NCBI GenBank assembly: GCA_017562135.1
Contig: QEYB01000158.1
Span: 670,520-734,519, forward strand
Direction: 5' to 3'
Length of the DNA: 64,000 nucleotides
Source of the DNA: Dipylidium caninum
Taxonomy: Eukaryota; Platyhelminthes; Cestoda; Cyclophyllidea; Dipylidiidae
Within the stretch, counting starts at the first letter, position 1. Each line of letters starts with the position of its first letter. A model generated the notes under the pieces. It saw only the letters and a program-made list of their open reading frames with translations. It was not told the origin of the DNA and made no database searches. This document shows positions 48,199 to 60,400 of this stretch, piece after piece. The position numbers were made by a program, and so were the translations under genes.

Positions 48199-49534
48199 AG
48201 GCGGTGAGGCCAGCCCTGTGAGTGTGTAAATACCGCCTCCCTGTCCACTGTCCGTTTTCCCTTTAATTAGTGGCTATTCTTCGCGAAAATTTTGTAAATT
48301 TTCAGAGATTTTCTACCAATGTGTATAGGGATGCACATCACTTTTCACATTACATGCCTTAGGGGCCTGTAATGCGGTCTCCAAATACCATGGCCTGCAA
48401 TAAAGCGCTTTTGGTTAAGATGGTTGAAAGTGTCGAGGCTTGGGAGAGGGTGCAAAATAAATGTGTTCAAGCGAGAGGTTTGAAGAAGTCTCAAGGTCGG
48501 TACACCACTGCGCCAGGTTATTTTATGCTACACGCACTTGTAACAGGCGCTTTTCTATCCTGCTGCACCTTCATCCGTGTAATTAACTGGAGAGAATGTT
48601 CGGAGTATTTCCGCTTTATTGTACATAAATCGAGATGTTTGTTGGCCGGAGATTCTAGTAGCTATGCTAACTGAGTATATGACTTTTAAGGTAAACCTTC
48701 GCTCGGTTCGTGATGTATATTTTGTGGAAACCCCCCCCCCCCCGAGGCGCCTAACGACTCTCACACACATCATTTCAGCCATGGGACCGAACGAAAGTAC
48801 CGTGAATTGCCCATTTCCGGCTGAGACAAGGCTGACTGGAGTTGGCTGCCACTCGGACAAATCACCATTTCACAACGCCGGCCAGCGTCCCGGTCGGGTG
48901 ACTGCAAATGGACCGAGTCACGCAGCCTCCTCCGGCGTCCCGTCCTCTCGTCTGTCCCACTTGTTCTTCCCGTCACCCCGCTGTGAAAGACACCGTCAGC
49001 AGGTTGCGAAATGACCTACTCCAAGTGGAACCTGTAGTGGATACTTCCTAGTTGACCTGACGAGCAGGTTGAGAAAATCAACACTTCCGCCCCGGTTTTA
49101 GTGGAATTTGGCACTGATCTGCCTGAATTGCAGTACATTTAGAGTGTGAAAAGTTGGACCTTCTTGCTCCAGGCCCCCACCTCCTCCCCCACTACACACA
49201 CACACACACATTACGAAGCGGAGGGCTTCCGGTGTTTACACACGCCAGTCACTTACTTATTTACTGCAAGAAGACGCGGATCACTTGCGATTCCTCTTTT
49301 TCCACAGAATGCGCGCAGGTGATGCCAGACGTGCCTCGGACGAGTGGTGAAGGGACGCGGACAGGGGCGAGGAGAGGAGAAGAGGCCTCGGGTGTGCTCT
49401 GCTCTGCTCTGCTGTTCTGTGGTGTGGCGAACTGTTGCTCCGCTCCCCGGAGGCGGGCACCCCCGCGCCGAGAAGCGCGGAGGCACGGAAGTTTCAAACA
49501 TCACGTGAGTCCACACTGTCCAGAGTCGTGTGTG

Positions 49535-49569
<35 letters not shown>

Positions 49570-50690
49570 CGTGGTTCGATTTGCGTCAGCATACAACAAA
49601 CGCAAATAAAACGTTACGTTCACACACACACACACGCAGGCGCGCATTTAAACAACCGGACGAACGTGTCGCTACTGCACCGCAGATTGCGTGGGCGCGG
49701 CGGGTGGGGGCGGAGGAGGTGGAGGAGGAAGAAGACGAGATGCCACGCATCCTCCCCGTTGTTGGGGGCCAGCGCACGCCACCGTGTCGCCTGCTCCTTC
49801 GGACGAGTCGAACTCGGCGATTTTCTTCCCCCGCATCAGACGACGAGTGGCCACGCGGAGCGGGGATGAGAAGGTGGGGCGGCCGAGAGGAAGTGCGTTT
49901 TCACGGTCCAAGTGCCTTGTGACGTCTGCAGACGCGAGGGAGGATCGCCGCGACGCCACGGAAGGACGTGCCCAGCCGAGCGTCCGCTGACGGTTTCTCC
50001 CTTACCAGCCCCCCGCGGGCTTGCTGGAGTCCCTTTCTTTTAATGGAAGCTGGAAAAAATGCGTTTCCCCAGGGAGATCTTTAAATTTCGCATCATATTT
50101 TAGACTGAATAAAACAGCACAACTTTGCCCCACTCCATTTACTCACTGACGCCCACTGCAGTCGACGGTCTCTGGCGAGGCAGTCCCGACAGCCGGGACA
50201 TCGGCCACGCATTCCTTTCCCATGCGCCGCCCGGCGAAGTGGGACGGTTTCCATCGTCCACGCTGGTCTTTCGCTCGCAGGGAAGTTGCTGGTAGCCTCT
50301 CAACTGATTGCCTCCTCCGTCGCGATAGGAGCCCCACTTGGGGAGGCCTTTCCAGCCTGCAAGGAACGACGGAGGAGTGAATAGCGGCCACCTCAACTTC
50401 AGTCTTCGTAGTCGTTGAGCGCCCGCCTCGAGACGTTGTGTTCTCCCCGTCCGGCCAGGCTGGTGACGTTGGCCGGAGGAGAAGCCCCTCCTGCGACCTT
50501 AAGGCGGTGCCAGCGGTCCCGAGGGGTCTGGGAACGCTCGTACGCGCCCCTACTGAGCATGCGGACGGGGCGGCTCGCGGTTGCCTCCGCCTCGGAGTGC
50601 GCGCGGACCGATTTGCGTTCACGCACTTGCACCTTCCGGTGCGTCCGTGCGTCTGTCCGTGCGTGCGTGCGTGCGCGCGGGTGCGCACAG
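48199..50690. other. repeat-rich, no supported gene
   Basis: Contains a C13 run (48731-48743), CA (about 49193-49210 and 49621-49635) and TG (about 49536-49565) tracts, and overlapping GC-rich frames. No splice-consistent coding chain found. Confidence 0.45.
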
Positions 50691-50868
50691 TCAATTTTTG
50701 CACACCTTGCAATCGGCCGAGATTATCGATTGCCTTTGTTCACTCGGCCTTGACTGCGTCTGCAGAGACGCCGCCGCCGCCGCCGCCGTCTGCAGGCTCC
50801 TCGTGCAAGGGGACCCGGACACTGTGGAAGCCCGGAGTCGAACGCCCCGTCCACCCTCACGGTGGTGG
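50691..50868 (+). other. weak candidate exon with poly-Ala tract
   Basis: After a GCGCACAG acceptor the frame reads FLHTLQSAEIIDCLCSLGL, then six Ala from a GCC repeat, then CRLLVQGDPDTVE. The helical, hydrophobic pattern resembles a HEAT/ARM-type repeat. No good donor found, so the right end is arbitrary. Confidence 0.2.
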
Positions 50869-51582
50869 CCAATCAGAAGCGTTTCACGAAGAAGAGACGC
50901 CTCAACCGTCCCTCGTCGTCTCCGGGGCAGAAGTAGCCGCCGCCCTGCCGACTGTGCTCCTTTTCAGTCCTTTCGAGGGTCCACTCGCGGGTTGGCGGAC
51001 ATTTCGCCAGATCAAACGGTTTGTCCGAACGTCCCAATTCCACACCTTCGCGAACAATTGCCGAGTGGGGGGTGGCGCGGAGCGGCGGGTGGACTAAGCC
51101 GATCGGAAGGTTTATTAACAGGCTTTGCAGAGAAGTTAAATTCGCCTCGCTAATTAATATGCTGGTGGACCTTTTCGCGTGCCGCGAGCTCGTGTTCACG
51201 ACAGCTTAGAGGCTACTTCGTCCGACAACCTACCAAAAGTTTGTTCCATCCTTCTTTCCGCCGCGCAATCCTCCTCCGTCGACTGCCTCAGCCACATCCA
51301 CAGGGTCTGGGGAGGCCAGAAGACGTCCCTGCACGGAGTAAATGCGGGTGGAAAAGTTACTTGAGGCGTGTTTGGCCTCCCCTTGAAAGCGGGAGAGAGC
51401 AGGTCTTCCCTCGTCTCCGCCTGGTCCGTCGTCACCGCGAGAGACTTAGTTTGGCTGCGGAGACGAGCGCGCCGAGCCGACGCCGGCGAGTCTCCTTCAG
51501 AGAGCTGAAACCGACTCTCCGTGGAGTCGGGCAGTGTCGGCAGCGGTGGAAGCAGTGGGCAGATGGGCCCGATGGCGTGGGG

Positions 51583-51614
51583 GTGGAGGAGGAGGAGGAG
51601 GAGGAGGAGCAGGA

Positions 51615-51656
<42 letters not shown>

Positions 51657-51720
51657 GCAGGGGGAGAAGGAGGAGCCGAGGAGGAGCCGAGGAGGAGGAG
51701 GAGAATCATCCCGAGGAGGG
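51583..51720. repeat. GGA-rich and (CAG)n microsatellite cluster
   Basis: A GAG/GGA tract (about 51583-51617), then about 13 CAG units with one AAG interruption (about 51618-51659), then further GGA and GAGCCGAGGAG motifs related to the 57-kb minisatellite. All three frames are open because the units lack stops. Confidence 0.85.
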
Positions 51721-52817
51721 TGACAGATGCTCGTGGCTGTCACCGACTGTGGGACAAAAAGGCGGAGCGCGGGAGCGGCCCTGAAGAGCCGAAAAGCGTC
51801 CCAACGCGAAACTCTCACCGAGTCCGAGTAGTTGGAGGGATGCAAAGTGTGCTAGTGCGACTCCGCCCCGCGCCTGACGCCTCTGGAGTTGGGGGATCTG
51901 CGGCCTCGTCGTGTGAATGGAGCGGAGGCCCCGTGCGTGGCTCCCCTTCCCCTTCCTCCCCACCTTCCGACCCACCTTCCGCCCCGTGCCTACGCCTCCC
52001 ACCGGCGCCAAACGCCGAGTCGGGCTCATCGAGGTCGGCAAGTTTGGATGAACGCGAAGGCCACGAAGAGTGCGTCGTCTCTCTGAACCCCGTCGGGCCT
52101 GCACGGCTGCTGTCGGCGGCGTGTGGATGGAGTGTTTTGTTGATATCTCACCCCCGAAGGTCACCCCACTGACTTGTTGTTATTTGCGCGACTTAAAGTC
52201 CTCCCTCCCTCCCTCCCTCTCTCCCTCCGTGCGGGGCGGGGTGGGGCGGGGCAGGGAAGGCTGAATTGTTTGTGATTTTGAGGAAGAGACGTCGTGCATT
52301 TTTGTGTCATGAGTTCCTTGAGGCATAAAAGCTTTCCACTCCGCGTCCAGCGAATTTCCCACTTGTCCCAGTTGAGGCGAATCGGTCGGACAGGGCGGAA
52401 AGTTGTCCAAGCACGAACTCCCGGTGGACTTTCCACTCGCTGACAGACGACGACGCGTGTTTTTCGTTGTAACTTGGCGGGATTTTGGCGACATCCAGTC
52501 CCTTTCTGGGCCGAATTCCACAACTCATCACGACTTGTGGACTTCCCGGCGGAGTGTGGAGGCGCGAGGCGGGTCCCCCTGAGGCTGCTCTCCGCCATCC
52601 TCACATGGGCGCTTTCCCAGGCCCGAAGTCTTTGCAATTGACCGAATTCGCCCAAGTCGAGGGCTTTTTCCTCCTCCCCCTCCGCCTCCGCCTCCCCCCC
52701 GTCCCCAGCGTCACGCGGTGCCTGTCACCCGAGGCAGTTCTCCCCGACGGCAAACACAGTCCCGGGATATCGTTTGGAGGTTTTGTCGCCCCTCCCAGAG
52801 CGTTGCGCGTTGCCACC

Positions 52818-52840
52818 CTCGTCTCGTCTCGTCTCGTCTC
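52818..52840. repeat. (TCTCG)n pentanucleotide repeat
   Basis: Four to five tandem TCTCG units. Confidence 0.85.
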
Positions 52841-53307
52841 ATGGTGCCTTCGCGATGCGGCGTCCGAGGCTGCGGATGTTCTTTGCGATTTCCGCGTGGG
52901 AATTGCAGACTTCCAACGTTGGTGGAGGAGGCGAGTCGATAGGCTGCATTCGTCGGCCACGTTTGACTTTTTCTCCTCTGACCGACTTTCGCCGCATATT
53001 GCCTGACAAGTGGCTCTCCCGTGGCCGTTTTCTCTTCTCCTCCTCCGCCTCGTCGTGGTCGCGGTCGTGGTCGCGAGTTAGTGTCCGACTCAGCGGGGCT
53101 GTGGAGGAGGGCAACTCGCCTTGGCACCACGTGCCCTTCCGTGGTGGTCTTGTTTGGCGCCTGCAGAGGCCTTCGAGACTGGACGTGGAGGCGGGCCGAG
53201 GCGGCCTCAGGCCGCGTCCTCCCCCGCCACGTGCGCAGTCTGCTCAGACGGGACGCGGCCGACCTGCCGCTGTGGCCATTGTTAAAGCGCCCTCCACCCA
53301 CTTGCAG

Positions 53308-53540
53308 ATGCCTACCCCGAGTTCTACCCCGTGTCGTACGCGGCAGCCATCGACGAGTTGCGTCAGTGCTGTCATCGGTGCTCCGGTGACGCGTGCCTCT
53401 TCAACAACGTGGTCCTCCTCATGAACGAGATGCAGTCGATCAACCCGGAGGGTCTGCACTGCCTCTTCTCCATCGACCGGCTGTCGGGCCTCTTTGTGCC
53501 CGCCTCGGATGCGTCCTCCTCCTCCTCCTCGGTGTCCTGA
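53308..53540 (+). CDS. terminal exon resembling the Ku80 (XRCC5) C-terminal domain
   Basis: The acceptor CCACTTGCAG opens the frame (phase 1 in), which ends with TGA after a six-Ser tract: 76 complete residues. It reads SYAAAIDELRQCCHRCSG, then LFNNVVLLMNEMQSI, LHCLFSIDRLSGLFVPASDA. This parallels the helical C-terminal region of Ku80 (S-I-x-x-I-R ... RFNN-F-hydrophobic helix ... F-x-I-hydrophobic-x-D-G-hydrophobic-T-L-hydrophobic), which binds DNA-PKcs and is the last domain before the acidic tail in vertebrates. Ku80 works with Ku70 on broken DNA ends in the nucleus. Upstream exons were not identified, so it could be a fragment or another helical protein. The long minus-strand frame opposite is an antisense shadow. 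Confidence 0.4.
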
Positions 53541-54768
53541 GACGCGGTCTGCGCTCCGCGGTCCGTGCTTCTCTCTCCTCGTCCGCCTCCTCCTCAACCT
53601 CCACGCCCACTGCCCACCCCCACGCCCTCGCTCTCGCTCTCCTGTCTCTTGCCACGAAATGCATTTGCGCCGAGTCCAAACCTCCGATCTGCTATTGCCC
53701 GTGTCCCCCGTCCGTCCTCGTCCGTCCCCGTCCGTCCCCGCCCACCACTCGTCGACAAAGCGCCATGAACTGCTGCCAACGTTGCCGCTACTTGCTCTCG
53801 TCTGCGTGCTCTCTCCCTCCCTCCTCGTCCTCCCTCCCCCCCCCGCCCCCGCCCCCGCCCCCAACCTGCAGCCTCTGCCCCTTCTGCCATCCACAACCCT
53901 GCCGCTGTCAACTTCAATCACACTCTCCAGCGCTGTGTAAAAATCTATTTCATGGATGGTGGGTACTAATATTAACGTCGAAAAAGTGCTTACATGGAAC
54001 AACATTAATAAGATGCACTATGGAATATGCTGCCTCATACAAGAGACGCAAAGAGGCGAATGCGCAGTCTGTAGGGGCCTCCGCTCTGTGGGGATCTCGA
54101 AGTGAGGAGGAGGGATAGGTGGGTGTGTGTGTGTGTGTGTTCCCGGTGGGGCGATCATGGGGGCGCGGCGTCACGTAGGTGGGTGCCGTGTGTGTGTCCG
54201 TTTACTCGGAAGGCCGGAACTTTGGCAGTCGCAGACCAGGCTGCGAGCGGAGCCGCACGGCGTCCCACCGAGCTGCGACGGGGCCGCGTTGTGCTCCCGT
54301 GCACAGCGGGGCCCCGTTCCTCGCATCGCGGCTGCGGAGGCGCACGTACTGAGTCTTCGCATCATCCTCCTCCTCCTTCTCCTTTCCCTCCCGCACCTAC
54401 TCCGCCATGCCAAATTTCCTTCCCGATCGCCTCGCCTCGCAGCGCCGCAGCCTCTCAGCGTCGCATTCGCGCTTTTCGCTCCCTCCTTTGCCCACCGGTG
54501 TGGCTTAGTCACGTGGCCACGGGGCCCCGCTTTTGGACACGCAACTGGCCTCTTCATGACCTTTTATTCCCCCTCACCCTCCACCTTCACCTCCTCCACA
54601 CCGCCTTGTCGTCGTCGTCGTTCTCCTCCTCCTCCTCCACCTCAACCTCCACCTCCACCTCCACTGCGTCCTTTCGCGATAACCCTCCTCGGCCGCCCCT
54701 CCACCGCCACGCGGCCCCTCGTGCTCGGCCCCACCGCCACACAACATCACATGACTTCGGGCGTCGCA

Positions 54769-54801
<33 letters not shown>

Positions 54802-54907
54802 CGCGGCTGCCAGACGCCTCGGCTGCTTGCAGACGCCATCTCCGTGGCGCGTGGGGTGGGAGCGGGGTGGGGGCGGGGTGATGGCGCGTTAGCAGTTCGC
54901 CTTGTGT
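53541..54907. other. low-complexity C-rich region, no supported gene
   Basis: Downstream of the terminal exon. It has CGTCC-type and CCCCCG repeats (53700-53870), a GT tract (about 54123-54139), CCA/CTC-rich DNA and a CA tract (54772-54799). The 259- and 276-codon frames here are products of this composition. Confidence 0.5.
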
Positions 54908-55831
54908 ATGGGCTGGCCGAACCGCCGCCAGCACGCGCACTCGAAGACCACCTGTGAAGTTGTCTGGTCCGGTATGGTCTGTCCTGGTCTGATCTGGCCT
55001 GGTCTGGCCTGCTGGACCACGACGCGTCATTCAGCCCTTCAATCAAACCCCCGCCCCCACCCCACCCACACCCCCAAAAGGAAGGGGCTGCTTTGCATTG
55101 CCACTGCAGGCAGCTGCTGCAGAAGACGACGGCGACGACGACATCGAGGCGAGGAAGTAGAACGAGAGGGGTAAGTGAGAGGAGAGGGAGAGGAGAGGAG
55201 AGGAGAGGCGAGGCGAGGAGAGGAGAAGTCGGGGGGGGAGGGAAGAGGGGGGTGTGGGGCGGGAGGAGAAAGAGGCATCCGAGGGTCCATTGGCTCTACA
55301 CTGGCCGCTCCCACCGTCTCGCAGTGCCGCCTTCTTTGCCCCTCTCCAACATGTTGACGCAAACTCAACGCACACGCCTCCGACAGCTTTCACTCACCTT
55401 CCTTCATTTTCCATTCGCTCGGTGAGGAGACTGCGAGATTCCGTCATTCACGACCTTGTCTCACCTTGTCCCCCTCTCATCATTTCTTTCTGCCTCCGTC
55501 TTCTACGTCCTCCCCCCCTTCCTCCCCCTCCTTCCCTTCCTCCTGCCCTCTTGTCTCTCCTTTCTCTCCTCTTCCTCGGCTCCTCTCCCGCTTTCTCATC
55601 GCCTCGCCTCGCCTCGCCTCTTCGGTCTCAGCGTGGTCTACGACCGCGCGTACGAAGGCGGTAGAAGCAACGCCAACACCAACACCAACACCAACGCCAA
55701 CGCCAACGCCATCACAAACACCAACACCAACACCAACGTCATTCTCATCATCCTTTTCCCTTTACGCATTCGTGGGTGAAGTGTTATGGTTGCAACGCCA
55801 CACAACAGTGTGTACTTTAAAATTCCTCCAC
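54908..55831 (+). repeat. inverted-repeat arm A (about 0.92 kb)
   Basis: Matches the reverse complement of 62985-64000. It begins at ATGGGCTGGCCGAA (the window end reads the complement) and ends near TTTAAAATTCC. It contains a GGAGA-type pentamer tract (about 55184-55226), CTC-rich DNA and a CCAACA hexamer tract (55674-55736). The arm may extend further left, as its partner is cut by the window edge. No mobile-element protein is visible. Confidence 0.85.
55674..55736 (+). repeat. (CCAACA/CCAACG)n hexamer tract
   Basis: About ten hexamer units, mixed CCAACA and CCAACG with an ATCACAAA interruption. The complementary tract is in arm B at about 63085-63150. Confidence 0.9.
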
Positions 55832-57128
55832 TAAATAGCCTCGAAGGAGGCTGGGAAGGAGGAGGATGAGGTGGTGGAGGTGCAGGAGGAAAAGGAAATT
55901 GTCTGGGCATGCGCCTTCCTCTCCCTCCACAGGAGCCAATGGGATTTCCCTGCTGGCGGTATTCCAGTCCAAACATTACTTTATGCACTAGAAGCTGCTC
56001 TTCTCCTCCGCGTTGCGATGAATTCTTGCGGGTAAATAGGCGCCTCGGCGAGAAAATGCTTGTCTGACCGAGTTCCTCGCTCATCGCGGACGGAAGTGAA
56101 CTGGCAAGCAGCAGATTTCTCCTGGCCGCTCGCGCCCAACTCCACTCACAAGCCGGCCGTTGCGATAGAAGAAAGCAGAGCCACTTCGCTTTGCTTTTGA
56201 CGGTTGCCGACGCTTACACCGGTCACTCCGACCTCCTGTCATCGTCATCTTCGTCATCTGCCGTCTCCGAGGCGTCGCCTCCTAGTTAGACAGGGTCGCC
56301 TCAACCACCGCCTCTCGGAAAAAATTCAAGACTTTTTGGGTGGGTAGGAAATTGCCAACTGTTTAAAGGCCTCGACAAATGCCGCTCGTAAAACACTGGG
56401 CAAAGTCATTCGCCTCGTGGTTGATCGCCTCCTCCCAACGTTTCATTCATCTTCTTCCCTTCGCTCACCCAACTTGGAGGTGCTCTGCAGTCTTCGCGTC
56501 CAGTCGCCGTGAAATCTTAAACAGTGTCGCCTGCAGCCTAAAGGGATTTTCACGTGTGCTCTCAGAGGAAGGTGACTTCCCAGACGTCGAAGTAGAAGCA
56601 GAAGTAGTAGCAGCAGCAGCAGCAGCAGCTCCGGGATTCGGGTGGCCTGGCGTAGCCCACCGAAGTCCGCCGAAGTGGCGCGCTACTCTGGGCTCCGGCG
56701 GCGGGAATCGGGTGTCGAGTCTCACCGCGAGGCGCTCCGTCGTCCCCGCTGCCGGCCTGGATGTTTTGGCAGTAGACGGTGAGGCTCTGCTCGCCATGGT
56801 GGGCATCGCCTCACCGCAGGGCGGCGGAGTGCCTCGCTAATCACCGCATCTACGGCTCGGAAAAGGCGAAGCCGTCAATTTTGAGCTGCTTTTGGGTGAA
56901 TAAAAAAGCGATTTGTCACTAAAAGAAATCGAATGGAGGCCCAGCTTGGCTGCCGCCTAAGCATTCTGGGGACCGGGAGGTCCCCTCCACTCGTTCCCGA
57001 GGCAGAGTCGCTAATTTCAAGGTTTGGCGGAATAGCGCACTTTATCTCAAGGCGGAAATTCTGGGGGGTTCACGTAAGGCCGGCATCTATTCAAGAAGCT
57101 TGGACTCCCGTTTTGTGTAGTTTTGCAG
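55832..57128. other. no supported gene between inverted arm A and the minisatellite
   Basis: A 153-codon plus frame (56379-56840) with a GCA (Ala) tract and a 113-codon antisense frame overlap. Neither has splice context or family resemblance. Confidence 0.4.
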
Positions 57129-57415
57129 ACGCAACTGCCGAGAAGCCGAGGAGCCGAGGAGCCGAGGAGGAGGAGGAGGAGGAGGAGGAGGAGAGGAGGA
57201 GGAGGAGGAGGAGCCGAGGAGGGAGGGGCAGGAGCGAGGAGGGAGGAGGAGCCGAGGAGGAGGAGGAGCCGAGGAGGAGGAGGAGCCGAGGAGGAGGAGG
57301 AGCCGAGGAGGAGGAGGAGCCGAGGAGGAGGAGGAGCCGAGGAGGAGCCGGGGAGGAGCCGGGGAGGAGCCGGGGAGGAGCCGGGGAGGAGCCGCGGAGG
57401 AACCGAGACATCTAC
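57129..57415 (+). repeat. GGA-rich minisatellite bounded by splice-site consensus
   Basis: Tandem units of 17 bases (GCCGAGGAGGAGGAGGA, about six copies) pass into 11-base units (GCCGGGGAGGA and variants, about six copies), preceded by irregular GGA repeats. The array is flanked by TTTTGCAG on the left (57121-57128, after a T-rich tract) and TAC|GTGAGT on the right (57416). Neither unit length is a multiple of three and the unit has no stop, so all three plus frames stay open, giving Glu/Arg/Gly-rich products. Either a repeat-derived exon or a coincidence of AG and GTGAGT next to a purine-rich array. Confidence 0.75.
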
Positions 57416-60400
57416 GTGAGTACTCGAATCCCCTTCGCGGTGGCGTCTCCGCGGCCTAGGGAAACACGCCAGAAGGCAGGAATACTACGAGTAGAATACC
57501 TCGCGCTCGTTTCTCCGCTGAGGCCATTTTTAGGTGGTGTTGGCTGTGGTACCGATGAGTAAGCACTTATATTTAAGCATAGATGCTCTATGATGATAAG
57601 AGTATTTGGCAAGAGACTAGGACCACGACGACGACAACGGGGGGAGGCAGGCAGGCAGGCGGGCAGGAATTTCTCTCCCCCCCCCTTCCCTCCGGAGGAC
57701 ATTCTTCTGTAGGTAAACCCTCACTTTGTCGCTCTTTTGAGTGTTGTTCTTCCTTGAAAGAGGCCACAGCGGTAAACGAAGAGCGTTTCTACCTGGAGAA
57801 CATGCATATTCTCTTCATTCCCTTACTGTATTGCTAATCAGGGAATAATTTCGGATTTTCTCAACTCGAAGAAAGCGTTCTCCGTAGAACTCTACCGCCA
57901 ACAGTAGGAGGACGCCACAGGCTCGTCTTTCTCAGCCTTGACACTGTCACCAGGGCTCAAACGATGACTTTTTGGACAGATTAACCTCTCAATCAGGGTT
58001 TTAGACCCTTTGAAGGACTGTCGCCAGATTTTGTCAGAAGAGGTGACCCGAGAGGGCTGGGGGTTCAGAAACGGCAGTTAGGGCAGGACCTAGTTCATTT
58101 AGGCGGCAATAGTGTGATGAGTTCAAAGCGAAGTGAAGATTAACTCTCCTTTGTGCAATGTTCGTGAGATTCAAATAAGACTGTGGGAAGGCTAGAAAAT
58201 TGTCACGAGTTCTGCTGCTTTTCCGTCTACAACAACAGCCAGTTTCGTAATTCCCGTCTCTCTTGCAGAGAGAGGATCAATGACAGATAACTCGACGACC
58301 TTACGTAGCGTAACGTACATTTTTACTCAGATTTCTCAAAACACTATCACCTCTTAAAAGGTGTAATTACTCCCATCCTTTTTCGCTTTATGAGGGAAGA
58401 AAAAAAAATGAATCGAGGACTTTGTAAACCGAGTTGCCAACGCAAACTTGAGATTCCAAGTGCCGCGTTCGAGCATAGTGTCAGTGCTCACTTATTTACA
58501 GGCTTAACATCATTCGCAAAGATGGTGGCTCTACGCAGTAGGCTGCAGCGCCTCAAATATCCGCATAATATCGCCTACTTGGGGTGACTCATGCTCCAAT
58601 TATCATAAAATCGATGACTGGTGGAGGCCAGATTGCGAAAATCGATATCATTGCCCACGAGCTCGAATGCTCACAGCAGACCAATTGAAAACGGGCATCT
58701 GCCCGTATATTTTTAGGCCTGTGAGATTCACTTAAGGTGGATGGTGTAGGAGGAGGTGGAGGTGGAGAAGGGGAAGGAGGGAAAATAGTTATTTCCAGGA
58801 TGTACAGGGAGGTGAAGGGAGGGTGGTTAATAGCCCTGTCTTCAGGCAGGGGCCTTGTATGACTGTGGGCGTGATTGCGACAACTGGCACGGTGTACTTT
58901 AGTACTTCTAATTTTTTGTTGAAGGTCGAAAGTGGATTGGTTCAGTCGGCGCTGCATGCATAACAAGCTCACCACACTGGAGGCTTAGAATGCGAGTGTC
59001 ACTGTGTTAAGCCTACTGCTTCACGAATTTCCCACTGCGTGTGTGATAAATTGCAATCGCTGCTGTTCTCCTTTTTAGATGGTACAGAATTTTAGCCATT
59101 TGTGAAACTCCACTCGCCCTATGGAGAGAGAGTTAATTTCAGCCTTTTGCTTAGCTTTGCCTCGATGTCAAGGCACGCTTTTAGGAGTGTGTTTTAATTG
59201 AAATTCATTTCCCACTACTCATTAATAGCCTGTCTTTATGCTTCAGCTTCGGTACAACATTCCAGCTACTTGTTAAAAGGTGGTCTAAGACATATGAAGC
59301 CTCCTTGCCTTTCACAAAACAATACTTGCGGTAATTTAAGGCAACACACACACACACACACCTCCTGCCTTGGTGTGGCAGTTGTTCTTGACATTTTAAA
59401 GTCAGAGATTGATGAGTGAACAAGAGAGGACGATGCCGGCGTCGGGAGGCTTTGAACACAAACTAGCAGTGCTGAGCGAGGCGAGGAAATAACTGGTGAC
59501 ACTGGAAATTCTGAGTAGAACTTGACTGGGCGATTTTTTTGGCGCTTGCAACCTTGGAGAAGCAAAGGACGACGTGCGCACATTGTCTCGAGGACAAAAA
59601 GGAAAAAGGGTGTGATTTGGGTGTATTTTTCGTGGTGGAGAAATGCGGACAACCCACAAAGCCGGTGGACTCCGCTCGAAGTCGCGTCCTCGTGACGCTC
59701 CTCCGCGTGGTGGCACACACACCTCGCTGCCCGGCCGTTTGGACACTAAAAAGGGTACAGGAGAAATGTGAATGACCCTCGGGTGTGTGTGTGTGTGTGT
59801 GTGTGTGTGCGGTTAGGACAGTAGAATTCGTCGACTCCTCGGCGGTTCCTGAGGCAACCGTGAAAGAAGATGAAAGTGTCGTGAGTTGAGGCTTCACCCC
59901 TGAAATTCTCCATCTCCTCACGCCTCCGAAGAGGGGAAAAACACTGCCTGGTGAAGTGGAGAGCCGAGCTGTTAGTCCATGTTGAGCACTGAGTGGGATG
60001 AATTCTGCCTAGAGGGGGAAAATTGGTGTTAAATCAGGAAGGTGGAGGAGGAGCCGCCTCCTCGTAAGGAGTGCCTCTTCCTCCAATCTCTCTAAGTCAA
60101 AGCCGAGGAGGAGGACGAGTTGAGCGTCCCACTCCCTTTGGAGTTAAACCAATCGCTACAGTTCGAAGGTTTTTCTTGCCTCCCCGTCAACCCCTCCAAT
60201 CGGCTGTCTAATAAAAGTTGCATTAACTTGCCCAGTTTTATGTGCCCTTTACGACAATATCATTGATTCCCTCCTGCAGTCGGCAGTGTACTTTGTTGTG
60301 GCGGCGGGAAGAATCCTTCCTGCCCGCCTGCCCCGTCCGCCCGTCCGCCGTCCGCCCGCCCGCCTCGGGAGGATCAGCGACTGAGCATCCACCTCCCCTC

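Noticed and set aside
51534..52172. 212-codon plus frame with poly-Gly and poly-Ala tracts
   Set aside because: The first third is GGA/CAG microsatellite open in every frame. The remainder has a 152-codon antisense partner and no splice borders.
53244..54005. 253-codon minus frame
   Set aside because: It runs antisense to the well-supported terminal exon at 53308-53540 and through CGTCC and CCCCCG repeats. It is a shadow of GC3-rich coding and low complexity.
54102..54957. Two overlapping plus frames of 259 and 276 codons, the longest in the window
   Set aside because: They consist of His/Thr, Ser/Pro and Arg runs from CA, CTC and CCA tracts and overlap each other in different frames. They are compositional, with no splice or family support.
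55093..55425. GGAGA-type repeats as a CRISPR or centromeric array
   Set aside because: Units are 5 bp simple repeats without spacers, in a eukaryotic genome. They are ordinary low-complexity DNA.
56933..57562. 209-codon Glu/Arg-rich frame read as a gene
   Set aside because: Most of it is the 17/11-base minisatellite, which has no stops in any frame. I report the array and its splice borders instead of a protein.
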